The notes: generated from the letters alone by a model not told the origin. A DNA stretch of 64,000 nt from Mesorhizobium caraganae (GCF_016836705.1 NZ_JAFCGY010000021.1:33248-97247), one strand, 5' to 3'; shown: positions 8,531 to 17,931, numbered from the stretch's first letter. Translations and numbers: made by a program.

Positions 8531-9454
8531 TCAGCCGTGCCGCTCGAAGCCAGCATGGTTCTCCAGCCAGAACCGGGCAATGTCCTCGCGCCGCATGAAG
8601 GCGGCCGCCGGCTTCTGCTTTACATGCTCGATCACCTCGCGCAGCCCCGAGGCACGGTTGGGTTGGCCCATCCAGCGCGCATGAATGCCGATCGTCAGCA
8701 TGCGGCCGCCGGTCTCGTCGGCTTCGTCGAGCATGTAGTCGATGGCCGAGCGGCAATCCTGCGCGAAGTCGCGCGGATTGCTGTAACCCGGCGCGACGAG
8801 ATAGCGGCTGTCGTTCAGTGTCTTGGAATAGGGCACGACCAGGATCTCGGTGCCTTGATGGTCGAGGAAATACGGCAGATCGTCATTGCAGGGATCAGAG
8901 TGGTAGAGAAACCCGCCTTCGCGCACCAACAGATCGCGCGTGTTGACGCTCGGCAGCGAGCGGCAGTTCCAGCCCAGCGGACGCCTGCCCATCAGCCTCT
9001 CGTAGAGCGCAATCGCCTCGTGCAGCTGGCGCTCTTCCTCGCTGCGCTCCATCGTCGTGTAGTCGATCCAGCGTAGCCCATGGCCGAGCAGGTCGTGACC
9101 GCGCGCGTTCATCCATTCGGCGACCGCCGGGTTGCGCTCCAGCGCAACCGCGCAGGCGGAGACGGTGATCGGGATGTCATAGCGGTCGAACAGCCGCGCC
9201 AGCCGCCAGACACCGGCCCGGCTGCCATATTCGAAATGCGTCTCGGTGCCGAGGTCGCGCACCGGCGGGCTCGAGACGAGATTATACTCGCCCCAATTGT
9301 CGTTGCGGCCGTCCTCGAGCCAGGAATATTCCGAGCCTTCTTCGTAGTTGAGCACCAGATTGATGGCGAGTTTGACGCCGCCGGGCCATTTCACGAAGGG
9401 CGGATGCGGGCCGTAGCCGACGAAGTCGCGCGGTTGCTGAAAATCGGTCGGCAT
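8531..9454 (-). CDS. PuuE-type polysaccharide deacetylase/allantoinase
   Basis: 307 residues. It has the hallmarks of the PuuE group of the polysaccharide deacetylase fold: RDFVGYG and NYEEGSEYS near the N-terminus, GHGLRWIDY in the middle and a conserved tryptophan/histidine region (IHARWMGQPNR). PuuE members are metal-independent allantoinases that open allantoin, and relatives act on other cyclic amides. ATG 9454 has GAGGAG eight bases upstream; a longer upstream frame reads into the neighbouring gene. A paralogue lies at 36638-37543. Its neighbour at 7194 has a different amidohydrolase fold with a similar expected reaction. Confidence 0.83.
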   Translation of the reverse strand: MPTDFQQPRDFVGYGPHPPFVKWPGGVKLAINLVLNYEEGSEYSWLEDGRNDNWGEYNLVSSPPVRDLGTETHFEYGSRAGVWRLARLFDRYDIPITVSACAVALERNPAVAEWMNARGHDLLGHGLRWIDYTTMERSEEERQLHEAIALYERLMGRRPLGWNCRSLPSVNTRDLLVREGGFLYHSDPCNDDLPYFLDHQGTEILVVPYSKTLNDSRYLVAPGYSNPRDFAQDCRSAIDYMLDEADETGGRMLTIGIHARWMGQPNRASGLREVIEHVKQKPAAAFMRREDIARFWLENHAGFERHG

Positions 9455-9465
9455 CGCTTTGCTCC

Positions 9466-10482
9466 TCAAACTTCGTTGGCAGCGATCCAGTCGATGTAAT
9501 CGTGGAACGCCTGCTTCGCCGGCGTCGGCCGCCAGCTGGTATCGCGCTCGATGCGGGCAAGATCGTATTCGCCCCACATGCCGGTCTTCAGCGTCGCGTT
9601 CATGGTGATGTTCGCCGTCTCGGTTGGGCTGATTTCACTTTTCAGGCCGGGGAAGCGTTCGCTAGCCCAGCCGATAAAGTCGCCGACCGTCTGCGTACCG
9701 CCGCTGCCGATGTTGTAGTGGCGATAGCGCAAGGTCTCGGCATCGAGCAGCGCCATGACAGCCTTGGCGACGTCGCTCGACAGCACATAGTCGCCGAGCG
9801 GCTCAAGGCTGTTCGGCCGGATCGTTTCGCTGTTGAGCGCCATATGCGCGACGCGGTTCGGCAAATGCCGAACATTGCGGCTGCCGGTGACGCGGTCCAT
9901 CGGCCCATAGACCGAGGACAACCTGACCGAGATGGCGGACAGGCCGAACAGGTCGGCGTAGCGGTTGGTGACCATTTCCGCGGCGAATTTCGAGATACCG
10001 TAAAGCGTCAGAGGCGCCACATAGCCGTCCTCGGGCAGCGGCTCGCCGCTCCAGTCCGGCCCGTTGTGGCGATAGACCGAACCGGAGCTGACATAGACGA
10101 AGCGCTTGATGCCGGGGCGGCCGCGCGCCCATTCCAGCATGCGCACCGTACCCATCAGATTGACGTCGACGATGGCCGCCGGATCGTTGGCCTCGGGCGG
10201 CTGCGTCGGGTCGCTCGGGCGCGAGTTCGGCGTCACCGTCGCGCCATGGACGATTGCCGTGATTCCATGCGCGTCGAGTGCCGAAGCCCATTGCTTGGGA
10301 TCCAGTATGTCGGCGGTCAGCACGGTTAGGCGGTCGCGCACCGGCGCGAAGAATTTTTCCGCAATCGCGTCGAGCCCCGACCGGTCGAGGATAACGGCGC
10401 GGGCGTGCGGATCGCGGTCCAGCCATTCGCGCGCCACCACGCTCATGACAAAACCGGTGCCGCCGGTGACGAGCAGCGTCAT
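9466..10482 (-). CDS. NAD-dependent epimerase/dehydratase
   Basis: 338 residues of the extended SDR type: TGGTGFV at the N-terminus binds NAD, YVSSGSVY supplies the catalytic serine and YGISK the Tyr/Lys pair. It belongs with nucleotide-sugar epimerases and related dehydrogenases. In a catabolic operon a non-sugar substrate is possible. ATG 10482 has AAAGGAG upstream. It lies 11 bases before the PuuE-like gene and 30 bases after the next SDR, in one minus-strand unit. Confidence 0.8.
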   Translation of the reverse strand: MTLLVTGGTGFVMSVVAREWLDRDPHARAVILDRSGLDAIAEKFFAPVRDRLTVLTADILDPKQWASALDAHGITAIVHGATVTPNSRPSDPTQPPEANDPAAIVDVNLMGTVRMLEWARGRPGIKRFVYVSSGSVYRHNGPDWSGEPLPEDGYVAPLTLYGISKFAAEMVTNRYADLFGLSAISVRLSSVYGPMDRVTGSRNVRHLPNRVAHMALNSETIRPNSLEPLGDYVLSSDVAKAVMALLDAETLRYRHYNIGSGGTQTVGDFIGWASERFPGLKSEISPTETANITMNATLKTGMWGEYDLARIERDTSWRPTPAKQAFHDYIDWIAANEV

Positions 10483-10512
10483 GGGAACTCCTTTGAAATC
10501 GACTTGAAGAAT

Positions 10513-11274
10513 TCAGCGCGTCGCATAGCCGCCATCCACGAGCATGTCCGAGCCGGTGACGAAGGACGCGTCCGACGACAAAAGGAAAGCGGCTGCCGCC
10601 GCGATCTCCTCGGGCTCCGCGATCCGGCCGAGCAGATGCGCCGGCCCGAGCCCGGCATTGGCCGCCTCGAAATCCGCGAAGCGGCGCAACAGCCGCGTCG
10701 TCGCCACCGCGCCCGGCGAGAGACTGTTGACGCGCACCTTGTCGGGCGCATGGTCGACCGCCATCGCCTTGGCGAGATGGATGAGCCCGGCCTTGGCGGC
10801 GCAATAGGCAACAGCCTTGGTGGTGGCGACGCGGCCGAACTGCGAGCCGATGAAGACAACCGAACCGCCACCGCTTGCGGCGATCAGCGGCACCGCGTAC
10901 TTGCTCATCAGGAACGCGCCGGTCAAGCCGACATCGAGTTCGCGCCGCCACGCGCTCTCGTCGAGATCGACGACAGTGGCGCTGGTCGAAGGGGCCGCAG
11001 CATTGTGCACCAGCCCGTCTAGCCGACCGAATTTTTGTCGCGCGAATTCGACAGCGTTCCTGGTGGAGCCGCTATCCGTCACGTCGCATTGGCAGGCGGC
11101 TGCCGAAGGCCCAAGCGTGTCGGCAAGTTGCGTTGCCGGGTCGAGATTATAGTCGGCACAGACGACCATGGCGCCCTCGGCAATGCACCGCTTGGCGATC
11201 GCTGCGCCGATGCCGCTCGCGGCACCCGCGATCAGGATGACGCTGTCTTGCAGGCGGTTCATGGCGGTCGTCAT
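10513..11274 (-). CDS. SDR family oxidoreductase
   Basis: 253 residues. The nucleotide motif is AGAASGIGAA, followed by HNAAAP; the catalytic serine is in FIGSQ and the active-site pair is YCAAK. The family-typical VDGGY closes the protein. It is a NAD(P) dehydrogenase of unknown substrate. I start it at ATG 11274, which overlaps the MFS stop as TGATG; a TTG one codon earlier is possible. The overlap implies coupled translation with the transporter. Confidence 0.84.
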   Translation of the reverse strand: MTTAMNRLQDSVILIAGAASGIGAAIAKRCIAEGAMVVCADYNLDPATQLADTLGPSAAACQCDVTDSGSTRNAVEFARQKFGRLDGLVHNAAAPSTSATVVDLDESAWRRELDVGLTGAFLMSKYAVPLIAASGGGSVVFIGSQFGRVATTKAVAYCAAKAGLIHLAKAMAVDHAPDKVRVNSLSPGAVATTRLLRRFADFEAANAGLGPAHLLGRIAEPEEIAAAAAFLLSSDASFVTGSDMLVDGGYATR

Positions 11275-12521
11275 CAAACCCGGTCCTCGACGGCTTGCAC
11301 GATCGGCACGGAGACCGGACGGCGCAGCAGATTATAGCAGGCGGCAAGCGTCACCAGAACCGCGCCGCCGCCCAGCAGCAGGAACATCGCCGGCGCACCC
11401 ATATGCGCCATCAAGCCGGCGGACACGCCTGGCGTCGCGACATTGCCGATCGAGTAGAGCAGAAGCAGCGTGCCGGAGGCGCCGACCATGTGCCGGCTGT
11501 GCAGCTGCGAGGCGCCGAACGCCATCGCCACCGGATAGATGGTCAGCGCCGTGGCGCCATAAAGAAAAAACAGCACGAACAGCAGCGGTTCCGAAAAATT
11601 GCCGAGCCAGGCGATTGCCGCGCAAAGCGTCACCGACAGCAGGCCTTGCGCCAGCAGGATCAGCCGCCGCTCGAACCGGTCCGACAGCCAGCCGACGGGC
11701 GTCTGCGCCAGCATGCCGGCGATGCTGATGGTCGTCACCAGGCCGACCGTCGTCGCCGCCGACAGACCGATCTGGGTGCCGTAGATCGGCGTCAGAACGA
11801 AGATGTTCATATTGGTGATGCCACCCTGGAAGATGGCCACGACCGTCACCGGAGCCAGCCGGAACAGCGCCAGGGGACCGAGGCGCTTGACCGGTCCGCT
11901 CGCGTGCTCCGGTTCGGCGGGAGAGGCAGGCAGCACCGGCCAGCGTCCGCCGATGAATTTGGACACCAGCGCCAGCAGCACCGTCGCTGCCGCGACAGGA
12001 AACAGATGCGGCGATTGCGGCCCGACCAGAGCGACGAGCAGTTGTCCGAGCAGCACCGCGATCGCCGTCGTCAGCATGTAGAGCGAGAACAGCGCGCCGC
12101 GATTGTGCTGCTCGGCATAGAGATTGATCCAGCTTTCGCAGACGACGAAGAGCGACGCCATCGACATGCCGCCCAGCAGGCGAAAGCAGATCCAGGTCGG
12201 CACGAAATCGGTGAAGACGAAGCCTGCCGCCGCCAACAGCGCCAGCACAAGGATCACCACGAAGGTGCGCTCATGGCCGTAATGGGCGACCGCCGGGCGC
12301 GTGACCAGGCAGCCGACGAAAAAGCCGACGGGATAGGCGGTGAGCACGATCTGGACGACATCGGGGGAAATGCCTGGCTTGCCGAGATGCAGCGACACGG
12401 CGGTGGTCAGCATGGCGCTGCCGATGCAGGCGAGGCAAATACCGGCCATGATCGGCAGCAAAGCGCGCGAGCGCTCTGCGTTTTGCCACAGCCGCATCGC
12501 GGATTGGGCGATCGACCTCAT
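11274..12521 (-). CDS. MFS transporter (YcaD-like)
   Basis: 415 residues with about twelve hydrophobic segments and the YcaD-type loop CESWINLYA between helices 4 and 5, where these proteins also show remodelled RG motifs (NRGALFSLYM). YcaD-like proteins are inner-membrane major facilitator transporters of unclear substrate. It heads the minus-strand group (MFS, SDR, epimerase, PuuE, amidohydrolase, SDR), so it probably moves the substrate or product of that pathway. ATG 12521 is preceded by GGGGAG. It is divergent from the Rid/hydantoinase operon. Confidence 0.85.
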   Translation of the reverse strand: MRSIAQSAMRLWQNAERSRALLPIMAGICLACIGSAMLTTAVSLHLGKPGISPDVVQIVLTAYPVGFFVGCLVTRPAVAHYGHERTFVVILVLALLAAAGFVFTDFVPTWICFRLLGGMSMASLFVVCESWINLYAEQHNRGALFSLYMLTTAIAVLLGQLLVALVGPQSPHLFPVAAATVLLALVSKFIGGRWPVLPASPAEPEHASGPVKRLGPLALFRLAPVTVVAIFQGGITNMNIFVLTPIYGTQIGLSAATTVGLVTTISIAGMLAQTPVGWLSDRFERRLILLAQGLLSVTLCAAIAWLGNFSEPLLFVLFFLYGATALTIYPVAMAFGASQLHSRHMVGASGTLLLLYSIGNVATPGVSAGLMAHMGAPAMFLLLGGGAVLVTLAACYNLLRRPVSVPIVQAVEDRV

Positions 12522-12579
12522 GGCTGCTCCCCTGACGGCGCCGTCGACGACGCCACCCTGAACGAGGAGGCTACACGGG

Positions 12580-12593
12580 GCAGCAATTGCTGC
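12580..12593. promoter_or_regulatory. Perfect 14-bp palindrome between divergent operons
   Basis: GCAGCAATTGCTGC reads identically on both strands. It sits 59 bases before the MFS start and 150 bases before the Rid gene, in the only intergenic region shared by the two catabolic operons. It is a good candidate operator for a dimeric regulator. No regulator gene lies directly beside it. Confidence 0.5.
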
Positions 12594-12742
12594 AAACGAA
12601 GATAGATACGGCTATGGCTTCGATTTTTTTGGCCATGCCGGAGACGGAAAGCGGCATCTTGGGCTCCGGCGGGCTTTACAGCGGTTTTGTGCCGTCCATA
12701 CCATAGGCAACTGCCGCTATCGAAGCTGCCAGGAGGAACTGC

Positions 12743-13093
12743 ATGACGATCGAACGTCTTGAAAACGGCCAACGCTTCTGCCGGGTGCTGCGCTACAACG
12801 GCACCGTCTATGTCGCGGGCCTGACGGCGGACGACCTCTCCGGCGACACGACCTCGCAGACCAAGCAGATCCTCGCCAAGATCGATGCCCTTCTGGCCAA
12901 GGCCGGCAGCGACAAGACCAAAATCCTCAGCGCCCAGATCTGGCTCAGGGACATCGCCGATTTCGAGATGATGAATACGGCCTGGGACGCCTGGATCGAT
13001 CGCAGTGCCATGCCGGTGCGCGCCACGGTGGAAGCGCGGCTCGCCGGTGACCAGTACCGCGTCGAGATCATGGTGACGGCGGCGGTCGGCTGA
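12743..13093 (+). CDS. Rid family (YjgF/YER057c/UK114) protein
   Basis: 116 residues, close to the usual family length. The conserved C-terminal segment PVRATVEARLA carries the arginine that, in RidA, contacts the carboxylate of the imine substrate. RidA hydrolyses reactive enamine/imine intermediates released by PLP and flavin enzymes; members in catabolic operons often act on pathway-specific intermediates. It opens the plus-strand operon, with a good GGAGG before ATG 12743, and the window has several amine-oxidising flavoproteins that could produce imines. The subgroup (RidA or Rid1-7) cannot be fixed by eye. Confidence 0.85.
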   Translation: MTIERLENGQRFCRVLRYNGTVYVAGLTADDLSGDTTSQTKQILAKIDALLAKAGSDKTKILSAQIWLRDIADFEMMNTAWDAWIDRSAMPVRATVEARLAGDQYRVEIMVTAAVG

Positions 13094-13117
13094 GGCCGAT
13101 TGGGGTGGGCAAACCGA

Positions 13118-14548
13118 ATGCATGAGCTGGTCATCAAAGGTGGACGCGTCGCGCTCGACGACGGCTGGGCCGACTGCGATATCGGCATCGATGCCGGCCG
13201 CATCTCAGCCATCGGCAATGGCTTGTCCGGAGAGACGCTGATCGACGCAGCTAAGCGCTGGGTCATGCCCGGCGGCATCGACGCCCATTGTCATCTCGAC
13301 CAGCCGGTCTGGGGCGGGGCGGGCAATGCCGACGATTTCGAATCCGGCACCATTTCGGCTGCTTTTGGCGGCACCACCTGCATCGTCCCGTTCGGCATGC
13401 CGGGTCCTGATATGTCGACGATCGGCGCCATTGATCGCGCGCTCGATCGCGCCGCGGGCCGTGCGGTGATCGACTACGGGCTGCATGCCGTCGTGACGAT
13501 GGGCACCGGCGCCGATGTCGAGCAGCAACTCGCCGCGCTTGCCAGCCGCGGCATTGCCTCGGTGAAACTGTTCATGACCTATCAGGGCTTTGCCGTCGAC
13601 GATGATCTGTTCTTCAAGGTGCTCGATACCGCCCACACGCTTGGCTGGATCGTCATGGTCCATGCCGAGAACGACGCCGCGATAAGGCGCACACGCCAGC
13701 GGCTGATCGACCTCGGCCGCACCGACATACGCTACCACGTCGTCGCGCACAGCGAGACTATGGAGCGCGAGGCGACGCACCGCGCGCTCGCCTTCGCCGA
13801 AATGACCGGCGCGCGCATGACCATCGTGCATGTCTCCTCCTGGCAGTCGGCTGAAGAGGTGGCGCGGGCGCGATTGCGTGGCGTCGACGCCATCGCCGAG
13901 ACTTGCCCGCAATATCTCTTCATCAGTGGTGCCGATCTCGACCGCTCGGCGCTCGATGCGGCGCGTTTCGTCTTTTCGCCGCCGCCACGTTCGCCACGCA
14001 GCCATGAGCATCTGTGGCAGGCGCTGATCGACGGCCGCATCGATCTTTGGTCGTCCGACCATTCGCCCTATTACTTCGCCGACAAGATCGGCAAGGCGGA
14101 AACACCTGGCTTTACCACGACACTCAGCGGCATTCCCGGCATCGAGACTCGCTTGCCGCTGCTGTTCTCCGAGGGGCTGCTGACCGGCCGGCTGACGCTC
14201 GACCGCTATCTCGATCTCACCTCGCGCAATGCCGCCGCCATCTACGGCTTCGCCGATCGTAAAGGCCGTATAGCGGTCGGTCTCGATGCCGACCTAGTGC
14301 TGTGGGATCCCACAGCCACCTGGACGCTCGGCCACGCCGCTTTGCATTCGCGTGTCGACTTCACGCCTTACGAGGGCAGGAGCGTGACCGGCAAACCGAC
14401 CACCGTTCTGGTGCGCGGCGTGCCGGCGATCGCCGATGGTGTGCTGAAGGCGCAGCCGGGCTTCGGACAATTCGTGGAGCGCACCGCCGCTGATCCGGCC
14501 CGCTCGGGAAGACCAGTCGAGGAGACGACGCCATGGCTCGATGCCTGA
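13118..14548 (+). CDS. D-hydantoinase/dihydropyrimidinase
   Basis: 476 residues. All expected binuclear-metal features are visible: DAHCHLD near residue 58, the carboxylatable lysine in SVKLFMTY near 149, histidines in MVHAEN and IVHVSS, and the aspartate in SSDHSPY near 312. It hydrolyses 5-substituted hydantoins or dihydropyrimidines to N-carbamoyl amino acids. I chose ATG 13118; a TTG six codons earlier keeps the frame. The gene overlaps the following carbamoylase by 16 bases, fitting a hydantoinase-carbamoylase pair acting in series. Confidence 0.92.
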   Translation: MHELVIKGGRVALDDGWADCDIGIDAGRISAIGNGLSGETLIDAAKRWVMPGGIDAHCHLDQPVWGGAGNADDFESGTISAAFGGTTCIVPFGMPGPDMSTIGAIDRALDRAAGRAVIDYGLHAVVTMGTGADVEQQLAALASRGIASVKLFMTYQGFAVDDDLFFKVLDTAHTLGWIVMVHAENDAAIRRTRQRLIDLGRTDIRYHVVAHSETMEREATHRALAFAEMTGARMTIVHVSSWQSAEEVARARLRGVDAIAETCPQYLFISGADLDRSALDAARFVFSPPPRSPRSHEHLWQALIDGRIDLWSSDHSPYYFADKIGKAETPGFTTTLSGIPGIETRLPLLFSEGLLTGRLTLDRYLDLTSRNAAAIYGFADRKGRIAVGLDADLVLWDPTATWTLGHAALHSRVDFTPYEGRSVTGKPTTVLVRGVPAIADGVLKAQPGFGQFVERTAADPARSGRPVEETTPWLDA

Positions 14549-15459
14549 CCATTGCGGTCGCCCAGACCGGACCGATCCAGCGCAGCGCGACACGTGCCGA
14601 AACGGTCGGTCGCCTCGTCCATCTGCTGGAGCAATCCGCTGCGGCTGGCGCCGAGATTACCGTCTTTCCCGAGATGGCGCTGACCACCTTCTTTCCGCGC
14701 TGGCGTATCGACGATCAGGCCGAGATCGACGCCTTCTTCGAGAGCGCGATGCCGGGGCCGGAGACGCAGCGGCTCTACGATGCAGCCGCTCGTCTCAAGA
14801 TCGGCTTTGCGCTCGGCTACTGTGAATTCGCTAGGGAAGACGGCCGCACGCGCCATTTCAACACCATGGATCTGGTCGGACCGGACGGGCGCTTCATCGG
14901 CCGCTACCGCAAGATGCATGTGCCGGGCTCGGCCGAGCCGGAAGAAGGCACGACCACGCATCTGGAACGGCGCTATTTCGAGCCGGGCAATCTCGGCTTT
15001 CCGGTCTTCGATTATCGCGGCGTCCGCGTCGGCATGGCAATCTGCAACGACCGCCGCTGGCCGGAAACCTATCGCATGTTCTGCCTCAACGGCGCGGAGG
15101 TGGCGGTGCTCGGTTACAACACGCCGCTGCTGCTCGATGAGGCGCCGGCGCTGGCGCATCTCAGGATGTTCCACAACCATTTGCCGATGCAGGCCGGCGC
15201 CTACCAGAACACGCTGTGGGTGGCCGCCGCCGCCAAGGCCGGCCTTGAGGATGGCCAGGCGCTGATCGGCGGCTCCTGCATCATCGCGCCGACCGGCGAG
15301 ATTGCGGCGCAGGCGATTTCGCTCGGCGACGAGGTCATCGTCCATCGCGCCGACCTCGATCTCATCGCCACCTGCCGGAAGGTGAATTTCGATTTCGCGC
15401 TCTATCGCCGCCCCGATCAATATCGCCTCATCAGCGAGCCCGTCGGTTCGCATGTCTGA
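14533..15459 (+). CDS. N-carbamoyl-D-amino-acid hydrolase
   Basis: 308 residues of the nitrilase superfamily, closely resembling the Agrobacterium D-carbamoylase of 304 residues. The catalytic triad is in the expected places: Glu in FPEMALTTFFPRW (about 47), Lys in YRKMHVPG (about 127) and Cys in ICNDRRWPE (about 173). It releases D-amino acids, CO2 and ammonia from the products of the hydantoinase upstream. ATG 14533 has GAGGAG upstream. It overlaps genes on both sides (16 and 8 bases). Confidence 0.93.
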   Translation: MARCLTIAVAQTGPIQRSATRAETVGRLVHLLEQSAAAGAEITVFPEMALTTFFPRWRIDDQAEIDAFFESAMPGPETQRLYDAAARLKIGFALGYCEFAREDGRTRHFNTMDLVGPDGRFIGRYRKMHVPGSAEPEEGTTTHLERRYFEPGNLGFPVFDYRGVRVGMAICNDRRWPETYRMFCLNGAEVAVLGYNTPLLLDEAPALAHLRMFHNHLPMQAGAYQNTLWVAAAAKAGLEDGQALIGGSCIIAPTGEIAAQAISLGDEVIVHRADLDLIATCRKVNFDFALYRRPDQYRLISEPVGSHV

Positions 15460-16774
15460 CTTGGGCCGCGACCGATCCGTCGCGTGCATCGCGACGCCGC
15501 CGGCCATTCCGCTATCGCTGGCTGAGATCGTCGAGAACGGACTTTGTATCGGTTGCGGGCTCTGCCGGTCGCTCGCCGGCCCGCAAGAAATCGCGATGAT
15601 CATGACGCCAGAGGGGCGCCTGCGGCCGGTCGCCCGCGTGGCGCTGAACCATTCGACCCTGACACGGATCAACGCCGTCTGCCCGGGAACGCGGATCGCA
15701 GGCCCGCCGCCGTCGCAAACGGCTACAGCCGCGCTGACAGACACGGTATGGGGGCCTGCCGAGCGGGTCAGCCTCGGCTATGCCGGAGACCCGGCGGTGC
15801 GGTTCCAGGCATCGAGCGGCGGCGTGTTGACGGCGCTTGGCCAGTTCCTGCTGACGTCCGGCCGCGTCAACTTCGTCCTGCACGTCTCCGCATCGCGGAC
15901 CGCCCCGATGCGCAGCGAGCGGCGGCTGAGCTTCGATGCCGCGTCGGTTCTCGAAGGCGCCGGCTCGCGCTACGGGCCGGTCGCGCCGCTAGAGAATTTC
16001 AGCGAGATACTCGCTCGCGGCAAACCCTTCGCGCTGATCGCCAAGCCTTGCGATATCACCGCCGTTCGCAATCTGGCTCGGCACGATCCGCGCGTCGACA
16101 AATACATGAGCTATGCGCTCGCTTTCGTCTGCGGCGGCGCATCCGACCTGTCGAAATCCGAACAGGTGCTGCAGCGCTTCGGCCTCGCCGAAGACGAGCT
16201 CGCGCTGTTCCGCTACCGGGGCTACGGCAATCCCGGGCTGAACCGGATCGAAACCAAGGACGGCCGCGCCTTCCAGCTCACCTACCGGCAGCTTTGGGAG
16301 GACGAGGACAAATGGATGATCCAGCCGCGCTGCAAGATCTGCCCCGACGCCGTCGGCCAGGTCGCTGACATCGTCGCGTCCGATGCCTGGCTGAATGGTG
16401 GGCCGGCGGTCGATGACGAAGCCCTCAACGGCATAATCGTGCGCACCAGGCGTGGCCTCGAACTGTTCGACGCGGCGGTCGCAGCCGGCGCGCTGGCGAT
16501 CAAGCGCAAGAGCAGCTTTGCCGAACTCGGCGAACTGCAGTCGCATCAGACACGCAAGCGTCGCGCCGTCTGGGCGCGGCTGAAAGGCATCGAGATTGCC
16601 GGCAAGCCGGTGCCTGTCATCACCGCCCTGGAAGATTGCGCCCGGCAAAACGCTCTGGCCGACAATCTCGTCGAAGGCCGCGGCGCCCGCGACCGCGCCA
16701 AACGCGGGCGGCTGGGCGAACCGCGACCGGTGCCGCGCGGCGAAGTCGTGATAGTGAAGGATGGATGTCCATGA
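15452..16774 (+). CDS. FrhB-like (coenzyme F420 hydrogenase/dehydrogenase beta family) Fe-S flavoprotein
   Basis: 440 residues. The N-terminal region has CIGCGLC (about 32-38) and a later CPG (about 75), as in FrhB/FdhB_N proteins that bind a 4Fe-4S cluster. The middle has the family-like QASSGGVLTAL and GSRYGPV stretches, and CDITAV and CKICPD add more cysteines. FrhB relatives move electrons through FAD and Fe-S centres. F420 is not expected in rhizobia, so the partner must be something else, perhaps the FAD oxidoreductase that starts within this gene's stop codon. A role in a hydantoinase operon is unusual. Confidence 0.78.
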   Translation: MSDLGRDRSVACIATPPAIPLSLAEIVENGLCIGCGLCRSLAGPQEIAMIMTPEGRLRPVARVALNHSTLTRINAVCPGTRIAGPPPSQTATAALTDTVWGPAERVSLGYAGDPAVRFQASSGGVLTALGQFLLTSGRVNFVLHVSASRTAPMRSERRLSFDAASVLEGAGSRYGPVAPLENFSEILARGKPFALIAKPCDITAVRNLARHDPRVDKYMSYALAFVCGGASDLSKSEQVLQRFGLAEDELALFRYRGYGNPGLNRIETKDGRAFQLTYRQLWEDEDKWMIQPRCKICPDAVGQVADIVASDAWLNGGPAVDDEALNGIIVRTRRGLELFDAAVAAGALAIKRKSSFAELGELQSHQTRKRRAVWARLKGIEIAGKPVPVITALEDCARQNALADNLVEGRGARDRAKRGRLGEPRPVPRGEVVIVKDGCP

Positions 16775-17931
16775 GTGCCGCTGAAGAAACGGACGTGATC
16801 GTCATTGGCGGCGGCATGGCTGGCGCCGGCGCTGCCTTCGAGATCAGCCGGTCGGCCAAGGTGGTGCTGCTCGAGCGCGAGAGCCATTGCGGTTACCACA
16901 CCACCGGCCGCTCGGCGGCAAGCTTTACCGAAAACTACGGCAACGGCGTCATCCGCCGCATCGTGCTGGCAAGCCGCTCGTTCCTGACCGAACCGCCGGC
17001 CGGCTTTTCCGACTATCCGCTGCTGAGCAAGCGCGGCATGATTACCGTCGCCCGCGCCGACCAGCTTGAGCTCCTAGCGCAAGATCTGAAGGCGGCTCAA
17101 GCGCTGGTTCCGTCCATCGTCGCCATGACGCCCGCCGAGGCGATCCAGCGCGTTCCGGTGCTGCGCGCCGACTATCTCGCCGGCGCCTATATCGAACCGC
17201 ATTCGATGGACATCGACGTCAACGGCCTGCACCAGGGTTTTCTGCGCGGCGCCCGTGCACGAGGCGCCAGGATCGTCACCAACGCTGGCGTCAAGGTGAT
17301 CGACCGGCAAGGCGGCCAGTGGCGGGTCGACACCCCGGCCGGAACCTTTCTTGCGCCGCGCATAGTCAACGCCGCCGGCGCCTGGGGCGATGAGATTGCC
17401 GTCATGGCCGGCGTCCGCCCCGTCGGCCTGCAGCCGAAGCGCCGCACCGCCTTCAACATCCCCGCACCTGCGGGCGTCGACATATCGGACTGGCCGCTGG
17501 TCCACGATGTCGGCGCCGAGTTCTACTTCAAGCCGGATGCCGGGCAACTCTTCGTCTCGCCGGCCGATGCGACGCTGTCGCCGCCGATGGATGCCTATGC
17601 CGAGGACATCGACGTCGCCATCGGCGCCGAGCGTCTCGAAAGGGCCACCACCATCGAGGTGCAGCGCGTGTCGCGCTCCTGGGCCGGCCTCCGCACCTTC
17701 GTCACCGACGGTTCGCCCGTTGTCGGCCCCGATGACGAAGTGCCGGATTTCGTCTGGCTGGTCGGACAGGGCGGTTACGGCATCAAGACCTCGCCGGCAC
17801 TGTCGCGCGTCTGCGCCAGCCTGATCGCCGGTACCGGCATGCCGGATGATGTCGCGCGGCAAGGGGTGTCGCTCGACGATCTCACGCCACACCGGCTGCG
17901 CGTGTCTCAATTCGCGCGGGTTGCTTCATGA
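16771..17931 (+). CDS. FAD-dependent oxidoreductase (DAO family)
   Basis: 386 residues. GGGMAGAGAA near residue 12 binds FAD, with ERES closing the Rossmann unit and HTTGRSAA following; GQGGYGIKTSPAL near the C-terminus is the second flavin contact. It is a glycine/D-amino-acid dehydrogenase-like enzyme. In this operon, where D-carbamoylase would release D-amino acids, oxidation of those D-amino acids is the simplest guess. ATG 16771 forms ATGA with the previous stop and sits after GAAGGATGG; ATG 16765 is the alternative. It overlaps the next gene by four bases. Confidence 0.85.
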   Translation: MSAAEETDVIVIGGGMAGAGAAFEISRSAKVVLLERESHCGYHTTGRSAASFTENYGNGVIRRIVLASRSFLTEPPAGFSDYPLLSKRGMITVARADQLELLAQDLKAAQALVPSIVAMTPAEAIQRVPVLRADYLAGAYIEPHSMDIDVNGLHQGFLRGARARGARIVTNAGVKVIDRQGGQWRVDTPAGTFLAPRIVNAAGAWGDEIAVMAGVRPVGLQPKRRTAFNIPAPAGVDISDWPLVHDVGAEFYFKPDAGQLFVSPADATLSPPMDAYAEDIDVAIGAERLERATTIEVQRVSRSWAGLRTFVTDGSPVVGPDDEVPDFVWLVGQGGYGIKTSPALSRVCASLIAGTGMPDDVARQGVSLDDLTPHRLRVSQFARVAS

